Shown in pieces: positions 1 to 11,930 of a DNA stretch of 64,000 nucleotides. This DNA is from Dermanyssus gallinae (Eukaryota; Arthropoda; Arachnida; Mesostigmata; Dermanyssidae), in the NCBI GenBank assembly GCA_003439945.1, contig QVRM01002810.1:61001-125000 (forward strand), given 5' to 3'. The notes under the pieces are model-generated. The model made no database searches and was not told the origin of the DNA. It saw nothing but the letters and a program-made list of their open reading frames with translations. Both the position numbers and the translations under genes were made by a program. How positions within the stretch are numbered: the stretch's first letter is position 1; each line of letters opens with the position of its first letter.

Positions 1-1
1 C

Positions 2-1981
2 TTTGGAGCGAGGCTTTTCGCCTTACAGAAGAAGGACGGGTCAGTGAGGCCGATTGCCTGTTCCTCCACCTTACGCAGGCTAGCCGCAAAGATTGCATGT
101 AATCGGACCAGAGTTAGGATTGGCGAGGAGACGGGTCCTCACCAGCTTGGCTTTGCCATACCAGCCGGGGCTGAGGCCGCGGTGCATGCCGCTCGGGCTT
201 ACATCGAATCACGCACTCTTCCTGGGGTCCTCGTGAAGCTTGATTTCAAGAATGCATGCAATACTGTAAGACGGGATCACCTCTTGAAGACGGTCGGGAC
301 ACACTGCCCACAGCTGACGCACTACGTCAATCAAGCGTACCGCACCGCTTCTTACCTGGCCATACAAGATGATCTTATAGCTTCGGCCACGGGGCTGCAA
401 CAGGGTAACCCTTTGGCCCCCCCTCTGTTTTGCTTGAGCATTAAAGAGCTAGTTGACTCTATTAAAAGCCCACTCAACATTTGGTATCTGGATAACGGCG
501 TTCTGGGGGGCGATGTGGACGTGGTTGCCGACGACATTCGGCGCGTGCTTGATTTTCGTGAGACCTCGGGTTTGGAGCTAAATCCCAGGAAATGTGAGAT
601 CTATGTTACAGGTGATACAGCACAGGCCCCGGACCTTCGCATCCTTCAAGCGTTATTACCCGGATGCAAGGTTACTCACGACAATGAGTTGGAGCTTTTG
701 GGAGTCCCCCTCCGACCGGAAGGACTCGCGCACGCACTTGAAAGATGGCAGAACAAGCTGAAAGACGTCGCAAACAACCTCGCGCCACTTGGCGCCCACC
801 GCGCGCTCTTTTTACTTCGATCGTCGTTTTCAGCTACGAGGATCACCCACCTTCTTCGCGGAGCTGATCTAACAGGGCGGTTGGACGATCTGCGTCCATT
901 AAACGAGTTACCTCTAAACGCCCTTGAGACTCTCCTTAATCCATCGCTGGCGCCTTCCGCTCGAAAACAGGCACAACTACCGATCTCAAAGGGGGATCTG
1001 GGAGTCCCGGATCCGCTCGTATCTGCAGGGCCAGCGATAGTTTTCTCCCTTTTCCGATGCGAGAACAACGCCATCGCACTATTAGACGAAGCCGGCATCT
1101 GTCAGTACAAGGAACACCAGAGACGCCTGTACGAGGAGCTAAAGATAGTTTGCAGAGACGCTCCGGAAAACCCTTTAAGCCAACATGACTGGAGCACATT
1201 CTTATACGACGAAGCGTATAACGGCTTACTTGCGGGAGCTATCAACGACTCCACAAAGGCTCGCCTTCGAGCTGTAGCTCCTAAAGGATCTGGAGCCTGG
1301 CTACATGCACTTCCAAGTGCCCCACTGGGGACCCTCCTGGACGACGAAACAACCCGAATCGGGGTGGGTCTTCGTCTCGCATGTGACCTAGTCTTCCCTC
1401 ATCAGTGTAAATGTGGCCACCCCGTAGACGAATTAGCCCATCACGGGTTATCGTGCATCATGAGTGCGGGGCGGCGGGCCAGGCATGCTGGTATTAACGA
1501 CACCTTCGGCCGAGCGCTTCGGTGAAGTGGTTTCCCTTGCATTCTAGAGCCCCAGGGCCTCTCCGTCGACGATGGCAAGCGCCCGGATGGGATGACTCTT
1601 ACTCCCTTCAGTAGGGGCAGGATGCTTGTCTGGGATGCCACTGTCACCGACTCATTAGCACCTTCAATGGTCGGTGGCGGGGCGATCTCGGCAGGCCACG
1701 CCGGTAATCTAGCCGAAACGAGAAAGCTCGCAAAGTACGCCTCAATAGGTTACCCACATGAGTTTCAACCGCTAGCTTTCGAGACTTTGGGCGGCCCAGG
1801 AAGCCTCACTCGCAAACTTCTCCACAGAGTCGGCACGCACCTGAACCTCGCAACCGGAGACAAGAGATCCGCGGCTTTCTTGAGACAGCGCCTCGACCTC
1901 GAAGTCCAACGCGGGAACGCGGCGTCCGTCCGCGGCACGCTGCTGAAGTGGTCCCAACCCACTCTATATGAGATAGAGTAA
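2..1981 (+). pseudogene. non-LTR retroelement RT plus putative restriction-like endonuclease, 5' cut by window, one in-frame stop
   Basis: The frame is open from base 2 to a TGA at 1523-1525 and then stays open in the same frame to 1981. The window edge cuts off the start. Seen: RT motif A as LVKLDFKNAC (near 235-265), QQGNPLAPPLF (near 400-430), then YLDNG (near 484-498), where related enzymes have YLDDG, so one catalytic Asp is Asn. After the thumb comes a Cys/His cluster (CKCG...HHGLSC, near 1408-1460). Across the stop follow KRPDG (near 1572-1586) and LVWDAT (near 1624-1641), which resemble the PD-(D/E)xK nuclease core of R2-type elements. A tail QRGNAA is typical of this protein group. 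Known: these proteins copy their own RNA at a nicked genomic site. Inferred: the copy is dead, from the TGA and the lost Asp. The clade within the endonuclease-bearing LINEs is not certain. Confidence 0.8.
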
Positions 1982-2082
1982 CATTCCCAGTGCACACGTT
2001 CTCGGGAGACAATTGTCGCTCCATTTGTATTCTTAATAAATTATATAAGTTCAGTATATCGTAAAAAAAAAAAAAAAAAAAA
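1982..2082 (+). other. 3' UTR, polyadenylation signal and genomic poly(A) of the first retroelement
   Basis: After the TAA that ends the endonuclease frame there are about 80 bases of UTR. They hold AATAAA at 2035-2040 and an unbroken run of 20 A at 2063-2082. A poly(A) run 22 bases after AATAAA, encoded in the genome, is the mark of a polyadenylated RNA copied back into DNA. It fixes the 3' end of the element at about 2082. The DNA beyond it is unrelated. Confidence 0.75.
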
Positions 2083-2942
2083 TAATGGGATGGCGCAGGC
2101 TTGTTCAGATAATTCCTTAGCTTGCACTGGACCTGCCGACTATTTATATGTGCCTTGAGCCATGGTAGTGTGAAAATGTGAACCCCAAATATTGTATGCT
2201 TGTAAGTGGACGAAAGTTGGTGCCCGGTTAAGAAGCATTAGTATAAATTTCGAGTTTACTAATTTCTTACCATGTTATAATGGCTGACGGCTGTGCAGGG
2301 GAAGGAAGCGATTGCTAGTGCTCTGAGAATTTAGCAGCCATTATTACACTGAATAGGAATACCTACTTTCAACTGATCGTCTGCCGATTTTAATGCACCT
2401 AAATAAAGTGAAAAATAAAAGTTGTGCCACTTTTTCAACTGCACTTCACGGAAAAAAGTACCAACTAAACGGGATTATGACAAACCTAGAAGCCAAGTTA
2501 GCCGAGTTAATTGAATATTCGGCAAGAACTACTTCAAAATTCAATAGCCTGGTTTCATATAGTGTTAATATTGTTGCTGCTTACAATTATAAAGCCACTT
2601 CACATAATCGCGAGATACGCACTTGTTTTGTTCCAAGCCTTGGTTATGGAATTGATAATATAGGCGGTATTCCTTCTACAAACTGCGAGGGACGATTTGT
2701 CGGAAAATTTTTCTGTTCACCTTAGTCTCCCCTATTTGATTTTATTCTATGGGCTAACTCCTGGCGAATTTCCGTCTTGCCCCTGTCTGCAAAAGTTACC
2801 GTGATTTCCTTTGTCGATCTCCGCGCACTTGTGTTACTTCTTGACTTCAGCGTGTTTCGCAGCCCACCCAGCTGTAGCAGGACGCCAAGCGTCATCAGGG
2901 TTTTGCTAATTTGATCAGCAAAATTGTTTATGTATTTATTTA
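2083..2942. other. non-coding spacer between two retroelement pieces
   Basis: No gene recognised. An open frame at 2393-2725 (110 codons, plus strand) has no recognisable motif and is probably chance in AT-rich DNA. No tandem repeat or RNA gene was seen. The segment ends in an AT-rich stretch that may be the target site of the next insertion. Confidence 0.4.
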
Positions 2943-3215
2943 CTAGTATTGGAGACACTGGGGGGACCTGGCCCTAAGGCATGGTCACTTTTACAGAAGA
3001 TTGGCAAACGAATTGAACTCACGACGGGGGACAAAAGAGCTTTCGACTTTCTACTCCAGCGGCTATCTCTGGCGGTTCAGCGCGGCAATGCGGCAGCAAT
3101 TATGGGTACAATGAGGGGCTGCCTCGAGGATAAGCTCGATTGGTAGCACTCCTCACAAGCCCAAGAGTAGTTAGATATTCATATTCCACTGTAACTTCAA
3201 AATGAAATAAAACCA
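2943..3215 (+). pseudogene. 5'-truncated diverged relative of the first retroelement (endonuclease C-terminus)
   Basis: Bases 2949-3146 encode a C-terminal piece that lines up with the end of the first element (same order ETLGGPG, TGDKR, QRL, VQRGNAA) but differs at roughly four in ten positions, so it is a different subfamily rather than a recent duplicate. The piece has no stop or frameshift up to its own TAG. AATAAA lies at 3206-3211. The 10-mer TATTTATTTA occurs just before it (2933-2942) and just after it (3216-3225), which may be a target-site duplication, although the motif is low in complexity. A 5'-truncated insertion is the simplest reading. Confidence 0.65.
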
Positions 3216-3776
3216 TATTTATTTATGATGTTTTTTTAATTAGATAAGCCGTATAGTATGCTTTGTTCAAGCTCAGAACTGCTAATCCTTAGAAATATCG
3301 TTTTAAATCGTCAAATGATCAAAATATTAAATTCGAAGGTTCGAAGGTCGCGATATGTGCGCGAGCATTTGAATTGTCATTATTTAAAAGAAAACATAGA
3401 CATTTCTCTAATAGTAGAGATCGTTATAACGAAATAATCTTCCAGTGTGTTCGTTAGTCTTGCCCGACAATCAAACCCAATCCAAAACTCTCGCTGACCA
3501 AAAAATCGTTACACAATGCTACGGCATAATAATCGAAAAGCGTGTTATACTCGACAGAATTAATAAAATAATACTGTGTTTTTAATTCTATAAAAAATCC
3601 AACATTAAATGAAAAACGAGACCGATCTAATCATGCACGTATGATGACGGTCGCCTTCAATCGTCTACGATTAGTCGATTTATCGTTCAATCGGCAAGCA
3701 ACAGCAGAGTCAATAGAACGAAATGAGGCTCACTTTTTGGGGGCCGTAAAGATTAAGTCAGTAGTGCGATGGTTTG

Positions 3777-3862
3777 GATGTTGTTGTTGTTGTGGCAATG
3801 TTTGTGTTTGTTGTTGTTGTTTTTGTTGTGCCGATGTTTGTTGTTGTTGCTGTGCTTATTCT
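3777..3862. repeat. (TTG)n microsatellite, interrupted
   Basis: Mostly TTG triplets with TGTG and GCC interruptions. It gives poly-Cys, poly-Leu or poly-Val open frames that are artefacts of the repeat. Confidence 0.85.
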
Positions 3863-4129
3863 TATTCCTGTTGTGGTTTCTGATTTCGACTCCCAAGCAC
3901 ATGCCTCACGCATGTCTTTGTGGCAGCTACGAAGTGCGAACTTGGCACGGCACGTTGAGACGGTAGTGGGCACAGTGCAGAATTTCAAATTCAGTTTGCG
4001 TGGACTGAACCGATCGCGTGTGATGTACTGCTGAGCCGAGACAAAGTCACATAACGGTCGACTGCCGTAGAATCGCAGCGTTTGACGCTGCGAGAATCGC
4101 TAAACAACGACGACAATGGTCATGATGAC

Positions 4130-4350
4130 GCCGACGACGACCACAACAACGACCACAACCCACCGCAACTGTAGCACCAACACCGAAACAACAACAATAA
4201 CAACAACGACGGTCATAGATTGCTTAGTAGCGGTAGACTAAAGCAGCAAGAAATAGAAATGCTAAAAATAAGTATAATACAAATATTAATAGTTGTAGCA
4301 GTAGTAGTAGTAGTAATAATAATCGTACTAATCGCAGTAGGAATAATAAC
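4130..4350. repeat. AAC/GAC-rich then AGT/AAT trinucleotide repeats
   Basis: CAAC and GACGAC triplets (4130-4207) are followed, after about 80 mixed bases, by GTAGTAGTAATAATAAT triplets (4290-4350). All are degenerate. Confidence 0.7.
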
Positions 4351-6989
4351 ATTTACCGCAATGATATCAGTAATTATGACAACAGAAATATCAACGATAA
4401 GAGGCGCATGACAGCACTGCTGGATGACCAGAATCAACGACAATAACACGACGAAAAAACAACAACAGCAACGCCAAAAACAGAAACGTAGAGGCAGAAA
4501 ATAGAGACGATGACCTTCACAAGCTGACATCAAATATCGAGTAGCCAGGCGCAACACAACGGCACCGCACAAGGTTTCACAAACAAAAAAAAACGAAAAA
4601 AAAAACAAGCAAAAAGACGACGACGACGAAATAGAAGGACTTAGACGGTAACAGAACTCCATTCGGCGATGTATTTTCGCAACTCACTCATACGCGTTGT
4701 ATGATTCTGCCGATAAAGTCGACACAGACCGTCAGGAGATGTCCACAGTGGTGGCGTCGTCAAGATGATTGATCTCTTTTGTCGTCCACCACTGCTCCGA
4801 TGATCGGACACATGATCGGGCGCTATCTGAGATTACCGCTTTGTCTGCAAAAGGCCAATGTAAGCCTATATACACATAGAGAATTTTCACATATTGACTG
4901 ACTGGGGTACGCGTTTTACAATGAATAATGTATAATGCGCCCGCACGCACTTATATACTTGAACTATTATACTGCACTATTGCACTCACCGCACAATTCC
5001 AATGCACAAGTATGTTGTCCACCTAGCTGGATCATGTGGCATAGTTATGACGATGCCGCAATTTGTGTAAGTTATTTTTGCAATTTTCTATGCGGTCTAT
5101 ATTTACCTATATCTCGCAGCAACGGGATGTTCGAAATTTCAGAAGTTTCAGTAAGTGTGCTTGTCGATTAAAGATCGTTAGAATGCCCATCTGCGATTAA
5201 AAACAACTGTTTGACATTATGAGACCATTCTCGGTTTGGTGAGAAGCAATCTTGGGTTTAAACCGGTCAACACTAACGAATTCACTTCATCTCAATTCAA
5301 ATGCACCTTTATTTTGTCAAAGGGAACATTGTTTAAAATGTTTACATTTTACAAATTGTTACCCAGATTCATACAACAGTTAGTTTGCTTGTGTGCCGAC
5401 ATGTGCGTCGTATGCATACCGCTTCTAAGATTATTTAAATGAATGCTAAGATAGTTTAGTATATTTGTTGAGTTCTTTAAAGTGCTAACATAGTGAAGTT
5501 AAATGAGTAAATAATAACGTAATTTGGCGAGTTTATAATACAAATGCAATAATCCGCTCCTGAACTGCAGTTCCCAAATAGAGCTTATCACAAAAGAATT
5601 TCGGGAAATGTTACACCTGAAAGGGGCACGGCAAAGAACTTTCATCTGTAAATTCCTTTGCTTCAATGTGTTTGTCTAAATAAAACCGCCAAATTCCACA
5701 ACAGTACGTAAACTTAGGCACAACTATTATAAGGCATTATGTAAAAATTGTAATTATTAATTATAAAACAAAAAAATATGATATTAGACATAAGACTAGT
5801 TGATCGCATGACTTGTGCGATATGAATCTTAAAATCCGGTTCCGGTGTTACCACAATAATAAGCACAGCGTGTGTTAATGAGACAAAATCTGTTTTGATA
5901 TAACCATACAGAGCATATTATTACAGACATTAGACAGGAACGTGGATACCTATTTTGCCTATTTTGCCGAACGAATTGATATTTTGTATACCCAGCGTAG
6001 CAGACACTCCACTGATAAACACCTTAACCATTGCCTACAAACGTATAGATGTATATTGTATAGTAATTTGTCTGATACTTCCAATAAATCAATATAAAAA
6101 CGTTGAAGATAACACTGTCACGATAGAAAGCGTAGTGTCCGGCCATAACTTCATGACGTGTCGTACAGCAGCCGACAGGACACACCCAGACCTAGACGAG
6201 CCAGCAAGTCTAGCAAAACACTGTTTCCGCTTTCCTTCCTGTCCAAGGATCGCGGTCTACTATGCAACTTGTCCCATACAATCACACGCTACACATGTTA
6301 ATTTCTGGGCTTGGGACAGTAGCTCACGCGTGACGGCCTTATGTTGCACGTCTATTTCCTTTCACACAACGAGACATCGTTGAGAGGGGCTGACGAACGT
6401 CCTCGCGTCTACTTGATCAAGGTTGGGAAACGATCTTCTGCGTTAGACGTACACCGGACGCCACATGGCCCTGTTATAATAGCGGTGGCCATAAGAATTC
6501 TACCAGAATAGACTTCATGCCGACACATGGCAACGCCCCAGTTTTTGCGTTTGCTTTTTACTGATGGAAAAGCCGTTTCTGAAAAAACGACGATAAAAAC
6601 AACTACTAAGGTGCTGCTATGGACAATGGGATCGAATTCTGCTCAGGCAGCATGCGTCCTTCTTGATTGCTATCGAATTGAGGATTGTTCCGCCACTACA
6701 GTTCTTTGTCGGAAAAGGCCCAGAAAAGCTCAGTGTGAGCTCGTACGTGGCTAGAAAAATACAATAGATGATGCAAAGTGGTGGCACAGAGTAGTTACGA
6801 ACATGTGGGCTCGATTAAGTCTAGAATCCCAATTAAGCCTAGTTCAACACGATCTAATACCAAGAGACGTACTTACACGTTCGTCACTCGGTCCTGTTTT
6901 GCAGTTGAGACTTCTAGTTCTCAGGAGAAAACATATGACACATACTACATGATATAACATACAAAACACCTACATTTTTAGAGTGTAAC

Positions 6990-6992
<3 letters not shown>

Positions 6993-7055
<63 letters not shown>
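6993..7055. repeat. (TA)n microsatellite, about 63 bp
   Basis: Uninterrupted alternating A and T. Confidence 0.95.
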
Positions 7056-7058
<3 letters not shown>

Positions 7059-7311
7059 TAACTCGTTTTTACTTCCATTAATAAAGCCGAAGCTAATTTC
7101 TATTTAGTAGATTTGGTGTAAAAGAAGCCTTGGCGTATATATCGTACTAGTCTAAATGCATTTATAACAATAGTTGACCGCATCTACAAACGGCTATCCA
7201 GTGAATCCAACTGTTAGTGCTGACTTCCTGCCCGGTTGCAACGTTGGCACATTCATTACCAAGTTGACCGACATTCTTTATAGAAACAAACAAATTGTTT
7301 GTTGTTGTTGT

Positions 7312-7463
7312 ACATTCGCGTGCACCTCGCGACACACAACACATAGGTGCCCGGGTTCGATCCCCACCGTTGCACATTTGTATGTAGGAGGTTCTTGCGT
7401 CTTACGCAGCACTGCGAAAGCAACCCATGGACGTTAAATGTTGGCTGAGAGTCAACCTAAAAA
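7312..7463 (+). mobile_element. SINE family 1, copy 1 (5' diverged)
   Basis: Matches the family from the B-box (GGTTCGATCCC, near 7353-7363) through CATTTGTAT and GGACGTTAAAT to the terminal hairpin (GGCTGAGAGTCAACC, near 7442-7456). The A-box half is not recognisable. The central part differs from other copies (TTCTTGCGTCTTACGCAGC). It is bordered by TTG triplets on both sides (7298-7311 and 7464-7477), so it probably inserted into a TTG microsatellite. Non-coding; it would need a partner LINE to move. Confidence 0.75.
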
Positions 7464-7499
7464 AGTTGTTGTTGGTTCTGATGTCACGGCCGTTCTTCC

Positions 7500-7862
7500 T
7501 GCTTTCGTATATTGTTGCTGCTACCGCCGCCGCTGCAGCTGCCATTGTTGTTGTCGCTGTCGTTGTTGTTGTCGTTGTTTATGTGTCTATTGTTGTTACT
7601 GTTGTTATATCATGTCGTGGTGTTTTAATTGTTGATTTTATCATTCCGGTGGCCTCGTGGTAGCCGCTAATGCTGTTGTTTTTTTGTCATTGCTGTTGCT
7701 GTGGTTGCTGTTGTTGTTGATACAATGCAATGATGCCTTCATCGTATCAGTGTCTCGTATTGTGGTCCCGTCGTTGCCCGTTGTTGTTATTGTTATTGTT
7801 GTTATTGTTGTTGTTGTTATTGTTGTTGTTGTTGTTGTAGTTGTAGTTGTTGGTGGTGGTGT
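7500..7862. repeat. (GTT)n/(TTG)n microsatellite block
   Basis: About 360 bp dominated by GTT triplets, purest at 7785-7850. The block gives spurious poly-Val and poly-Cys (plus) and poly-Thr (minus) frames. Confidence 0.85.
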
Positions 7863-8316
7863 CACTGTCATCGGCCATCCGCTACATCCCGCCCGGATAG
7901 ATCGGCTAAGGCATATAATGCTTCTCGGCCCGACAATACAATACGGCCAGCGGGGGTGGTGGCCTCCACCAGACCCCGTACCACGCCGCCAACCACATGC
8001 GGCTTCCTTTCGAATGCGCCAGACACATCTGCACAGAAACAACACGGTGGCTGTCTGCGTAGCATTGGCACGAGCGTCAAATAAGTAATGCCACGCAATT
8101 TCGTGCCTGAGGCACGGGGAAACGGTGGGGGGCGTAGGGTAAGAAGAAATCGGGTCCGGTTGTAGTAGACCTGTGAGTCTCCCACTGGTCGCTGCTAGCT
8201 GCCGGTGACGCACGTGCATCATGCATTCCCGAAACCTTCCAGATCAACAAACAGACGAAACAAAAATCGCGCGACACGTCTGCTGGTGCGGAACCAAACG
8301 CCTCCGTTACAAGAAA

Positions 8317-8518
<202 letters not shown>

Positions 8519-8829
8519 GAAAATGAAACTAAAACAGGTCACGCGTCCGCAAGGAGAACGGCGTCGTTTGTATTCAAATCACTCGGTGAGTCACAAAGTG
8601 GTCCGTCTCTACGTCAAGCAAGAGGTATCGTGTCGTAATGGTGTTCATTGTAGTAGCACCGCTGGTAGAATAATAAAAGTCGCTCAGTAGAAATCTAACC
8701 ACACAATAGCTTGAGCAACGGCTGACATCGGCCAGACAGCAGTTCAATGAACTGACTGTGAATGCGAGAACAGACACCATTTCGACATAAACTGCCACAG
8801 TAAAAATATATTCGAAGACGTTTTCCGTT

Positions 8830-8856
8830 AATATATATATATATATATATATATAT
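8830..8856. repeat. (TA)n microsatellite
   Basis: About 27 bp of alternating A and T. Confidence 0.9.
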
Positions 8857-10042
8857 GACCTAATCGGATCAACGCCCTATAATGAAGAAGATGGCGGGCC
8901 TGACCGTGTTCTGTAATATACATACAGCTAAAAGAGACACTCGTTGTGAAGATTCACCTCATTAACATAGATCTAAAACAGAGATAAATTATGAGTGCAA
9001 AACTTACGGAAGTATATTTACTGTGGTTTTGTTATACAAGGAAATCCTAAATTAAGAACACCCCTTTTAGAGGGTGGTAGAACTTGCTCAAAACACAATG
9101 AGTTCAACACAACAATAGATGTACTCACACAATACATAGCACAATCATGTTGTGTTAATCTATCTAACGCAAAACTCGAGGGAAATCACTAGCACTTGAA
9201 TTTTTATTTTTATTTTTATCAAACGAATTTTATTGGACCTTACGCATGGCCGCTGAACGACTGACCTCAATAGACGCTCCGATATGAACACCTTATTGTC
9301 CATCTACTTGAGTGCATCAACAACATTGGATGGAAGCTGTGATGTCTATTGTGATGAGTCGCGTCTACAAGCAACCACTTATATGGTTGCCTTTCTTGTC
9401 CTCGTTAGGATGGTTTGCTGGGATCTTCTGGCTCCTGAATGAGCCAAAAGAATGACCGTTAAGGCGCTAGACCTGGCCACAACCCGAGATGCCACAATTA
9501 CTATTTAGTAGGATCATTATGACGGAGCGGTCTACGAGGGCTCCCTTAGTTACTTGACGACACCTTTAAGACCTAACCTATCGACTGTGTATGCTGCCAC
9601 TTCGAACTTTCATACTATACCACGTAGGATCTGACCAGACGCGGCCATTTCCAGGTCTATACGAATACGTTTTATACGATACGAGGACGGCCTCGGTTGC
9701 AGTTAGCGGCCTTTTGACCCAGAAAGTAGCCAATCACATGGTATTATCGGCGGAGGAGTAGCGCAAGGGTACAGAATATCTAAATTCCATAATGCAGCTC
9801 AAGGCAGACATGGAGGGCAACAGATTACGATTCGCCTACATCCCAATTTGAATTTCAAAGGCAAGTTTATGAAAACGAAAATGTGTAAACTATGCACGAA
9901 TTACGTTATCTGTAAATTTAGCAGAATTCTCAGTTAGTGATATTTATAATTGTAGAAGCAATAAACATCAAATACCAATGAGTTCGAATGTTACTAAATG
10001 ACACCTCGCAATATTCGACAATATTTGTTTATTAAGTTTTAT
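8857..10042. other. non-coding, nothing recognised
   Basis: No open frame above chance, no tandem array and no element motif found. Mixed composition around 9240-9840 could be an old element too decayed to name. Confidence 0.35.
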
Positions 10043-10187
10043 TTATATTTATATTATATTTATAGGTATGTGTGTTTGAGAATAATAATCTCATCGGATA
10101 ATGATTTTCTCATATATAGTTATATTTATATTATATTTATAGGTATGTGTGTTTGACAATAAGAACCTCACCGGATCATAATTTTCT
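10043..10187. repeat. imperfect direct duplication, period 77 bp
   Basis: Two copies start at 10043 and 10120. Both begin TTATATTTATATTATATTTA and share TAGGTATGTGTGTTTGA. They then diverge slightly (AATAATAATCTCATCGG against AATAAGAACCTCACCGG). This is a local tandem duplication with about seven substitutions. Confidence 0.8.
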
Positions 10188-10810
10188 GGCCCTGATTCCG
10201 ACTCCAGCAAGGCGTTAAGTAGCCACACTATACTGAACCGAAACGATCTAGTGGCGTGGCCGACACGGTAGATTGGACAGGTGTACCACTTCGGACCAAC
10301 ATCGGAAGATGCACCGAGACACGATGTGTATGTAAAGGAACGAAAATGTATTGGTGTAATTATTTTCCGCCTTGGCGTCGCGATGGTTATGTTGTATCTA
10401 GCTCGGTCTAACCATGATATATCTGCAAGCTATTCTAGCAAACAACAACAAAAAGAAAAACATCTGTGATAATCGGGAAAGGACCAAAAGTGAAGCTAAA
10501 TCGTGCAGTGCACTTGTGAAGATGGCAAACCTGTTGAATGTGACAAGGAACTTACCTTGAACCCGAACCGCAAAGCCTAATGAAACACCAAAAATACGGC
10601 AGTGGATTTTTCATGCGCTTGACAGTTTTGATGTAAGTTTATTTACATAAGTTGGTGATATTTTTTATGTATATTTATCCACATAAATTGATTAACGTAT
10701 ACTTATCTAAATACACATATCAGCCTTTTATGTCAAGGGTGCTTAGAGCGGCAGCACAAGATGACCTGTTGAGGTGTCTAAAGTTTTCACGATAGACCTT
10801 GCGACATCGT
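10188..10810. other. non-coding, nothing recognised
   Basis: No gene, RNA or named repeat seen. The open frame 10281-10469 is short and motif-free. Confidence 0.35.
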
Positions 10811-10900
10811 GATCGCTGACTCTCGGCGGTATAGTTTACCATCTACTCTCATGAGTGAAGGAAAATCCAATCAACAACACGAATCGAGCCGGCGACACCT
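10811..10900 (-). mobile_element. SINE family 2, diverged partial copy
   Basis: On the minus strand it has a B-box-like GGCTCGATTCG, then ATGAGAGTAGATGGTAAAC, then the terminal hairpin GCCGAGAGTCAGC (10814-10826). Order and spacing match the copy near 17.2 kb. The A-box half cannot be aligned with confidence. Confidence 0.55.
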
Positions 10901-11930
10901 TGGTAAATTTAAAGTCCAACTAAACGATCACTTCTACGGAATTGCTCTCTTTTTCTCTATGGAAACATTTGTATATGACCAATCCTCCATAGTGCCAGCC
11001 AATCACAAGCTATTTCACGGACTAACAGAAAAACCCCAAATAAAACATTCTAAGCGGGGCTTTGCTTTCTGCTCTTGCTTACCCCATCTCAACATATATC
11101 CGCAAATGAGAAGTGCCTCTACTGATGGCCGCAGCAAAAATTATTGTGATCGAAACACATAGAGTAATGCTTGGTATGTATCTATAGTTTGACTAACTCG
11201 GCTTCTCGAGACGTGGCGAGTGGTTCAGCTTGCTGCTGTTTTCACACAAGCCCGATTCTAACCTCAGGTAATGTCTATTCTGACTTTTCAAATGATATGA
11301 ATATCTGGAGCTGAGCCTCAATTTAAACCCACTCCCTTACTATGCACGTAAGTTGGAACGGAGAGAGCACGCCACTTACAATTCTTTCCACGGCAACTAC
11401 AAAATCAGTATTAAAATCCATCAAAGCTGATGAACAAAAAGCAATCCGCAAGTGCCACACCATAGCATTCCAGTTACAGTGATCAACTCTTGCTGATACG
11501 TTCAAAACTAACATAACCAGAATAATCAGGAAAGTCAACACACAGAAGCTTTCAGGGGGCCTTGTGGAATGGCAATGTGACGATAAGATCAACACAGTAA
11601 AGGAATCATTTCGGCACAGCTGCGGGCCACCGTTGATAGAGTTTTTAACCGACGGCAAACGAAGGCTTGGTTCAACATTTAGTATCAGTTTATATTAATT
11701 ATATCTGCAGCAAACATAGGCATTTGCTTCAAAGTGACTACATACGTACGTGTCTAAACATGCCAAGAAGGAGTACGACAAAAGTGAACCAATAAAACGC
11801 GTCCAAAAGTCATATATGCTATTCTTACAACGATCGCTTGTCCTAAATTCATTTATTATCGACATCATTTGGTAGTATCCCCATCAGCATTTCAGCAATC
11901 TTATAAGTCGCTCCTGGGTACTGCCAAAAA
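10901..11930. other. non-coding or decayed element DNA
   Basis: No recognisable gene. Short open frames at 10809-11162 (plus) and 11323-11658 (minus) lack motifs. The segment leads into a decayed LINE and could include its upstream remains, but I cannot show that. Confidence 0.3.

Larger units (their letters stand above)
3226..6990. other. AT-rich non-coding DNA with trinucleotide repeats
   Basis: No gene supported. It contains the TTG block near 3777-3862, AAC-rich DNA near 4130-4207 and AGT/AAT repeats near 4290-4350. Open frames at 3641-3883, 4213-4662 and 5955-6383 either read through these repeats or lack motifs, and I do not call them. Confidence 0.4.

Noticed and set aside
2393..2725. 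110-codon frame between the two retroelement pieces
   Set aside because: No similarity recognised and no neighbouring coding signal.
4213..4662. Minus-strand 149-codon hydrophobic frame as a membrane protein
   Set aside because: The composition comes from AAT/AGT and CAA repeats; no start context or motif.
5955..6383. Plus-strand 142-codon frame as a gene
   Set aside because: No motif, no splice or promoter context, and odd composition. Length is within chance for this much DNA.
7641..8222. Minus-strand 193-codon frame
   Set aside because: Its second half is poly-Thr from the GTT repeat and the remainder has no recognisable domain.
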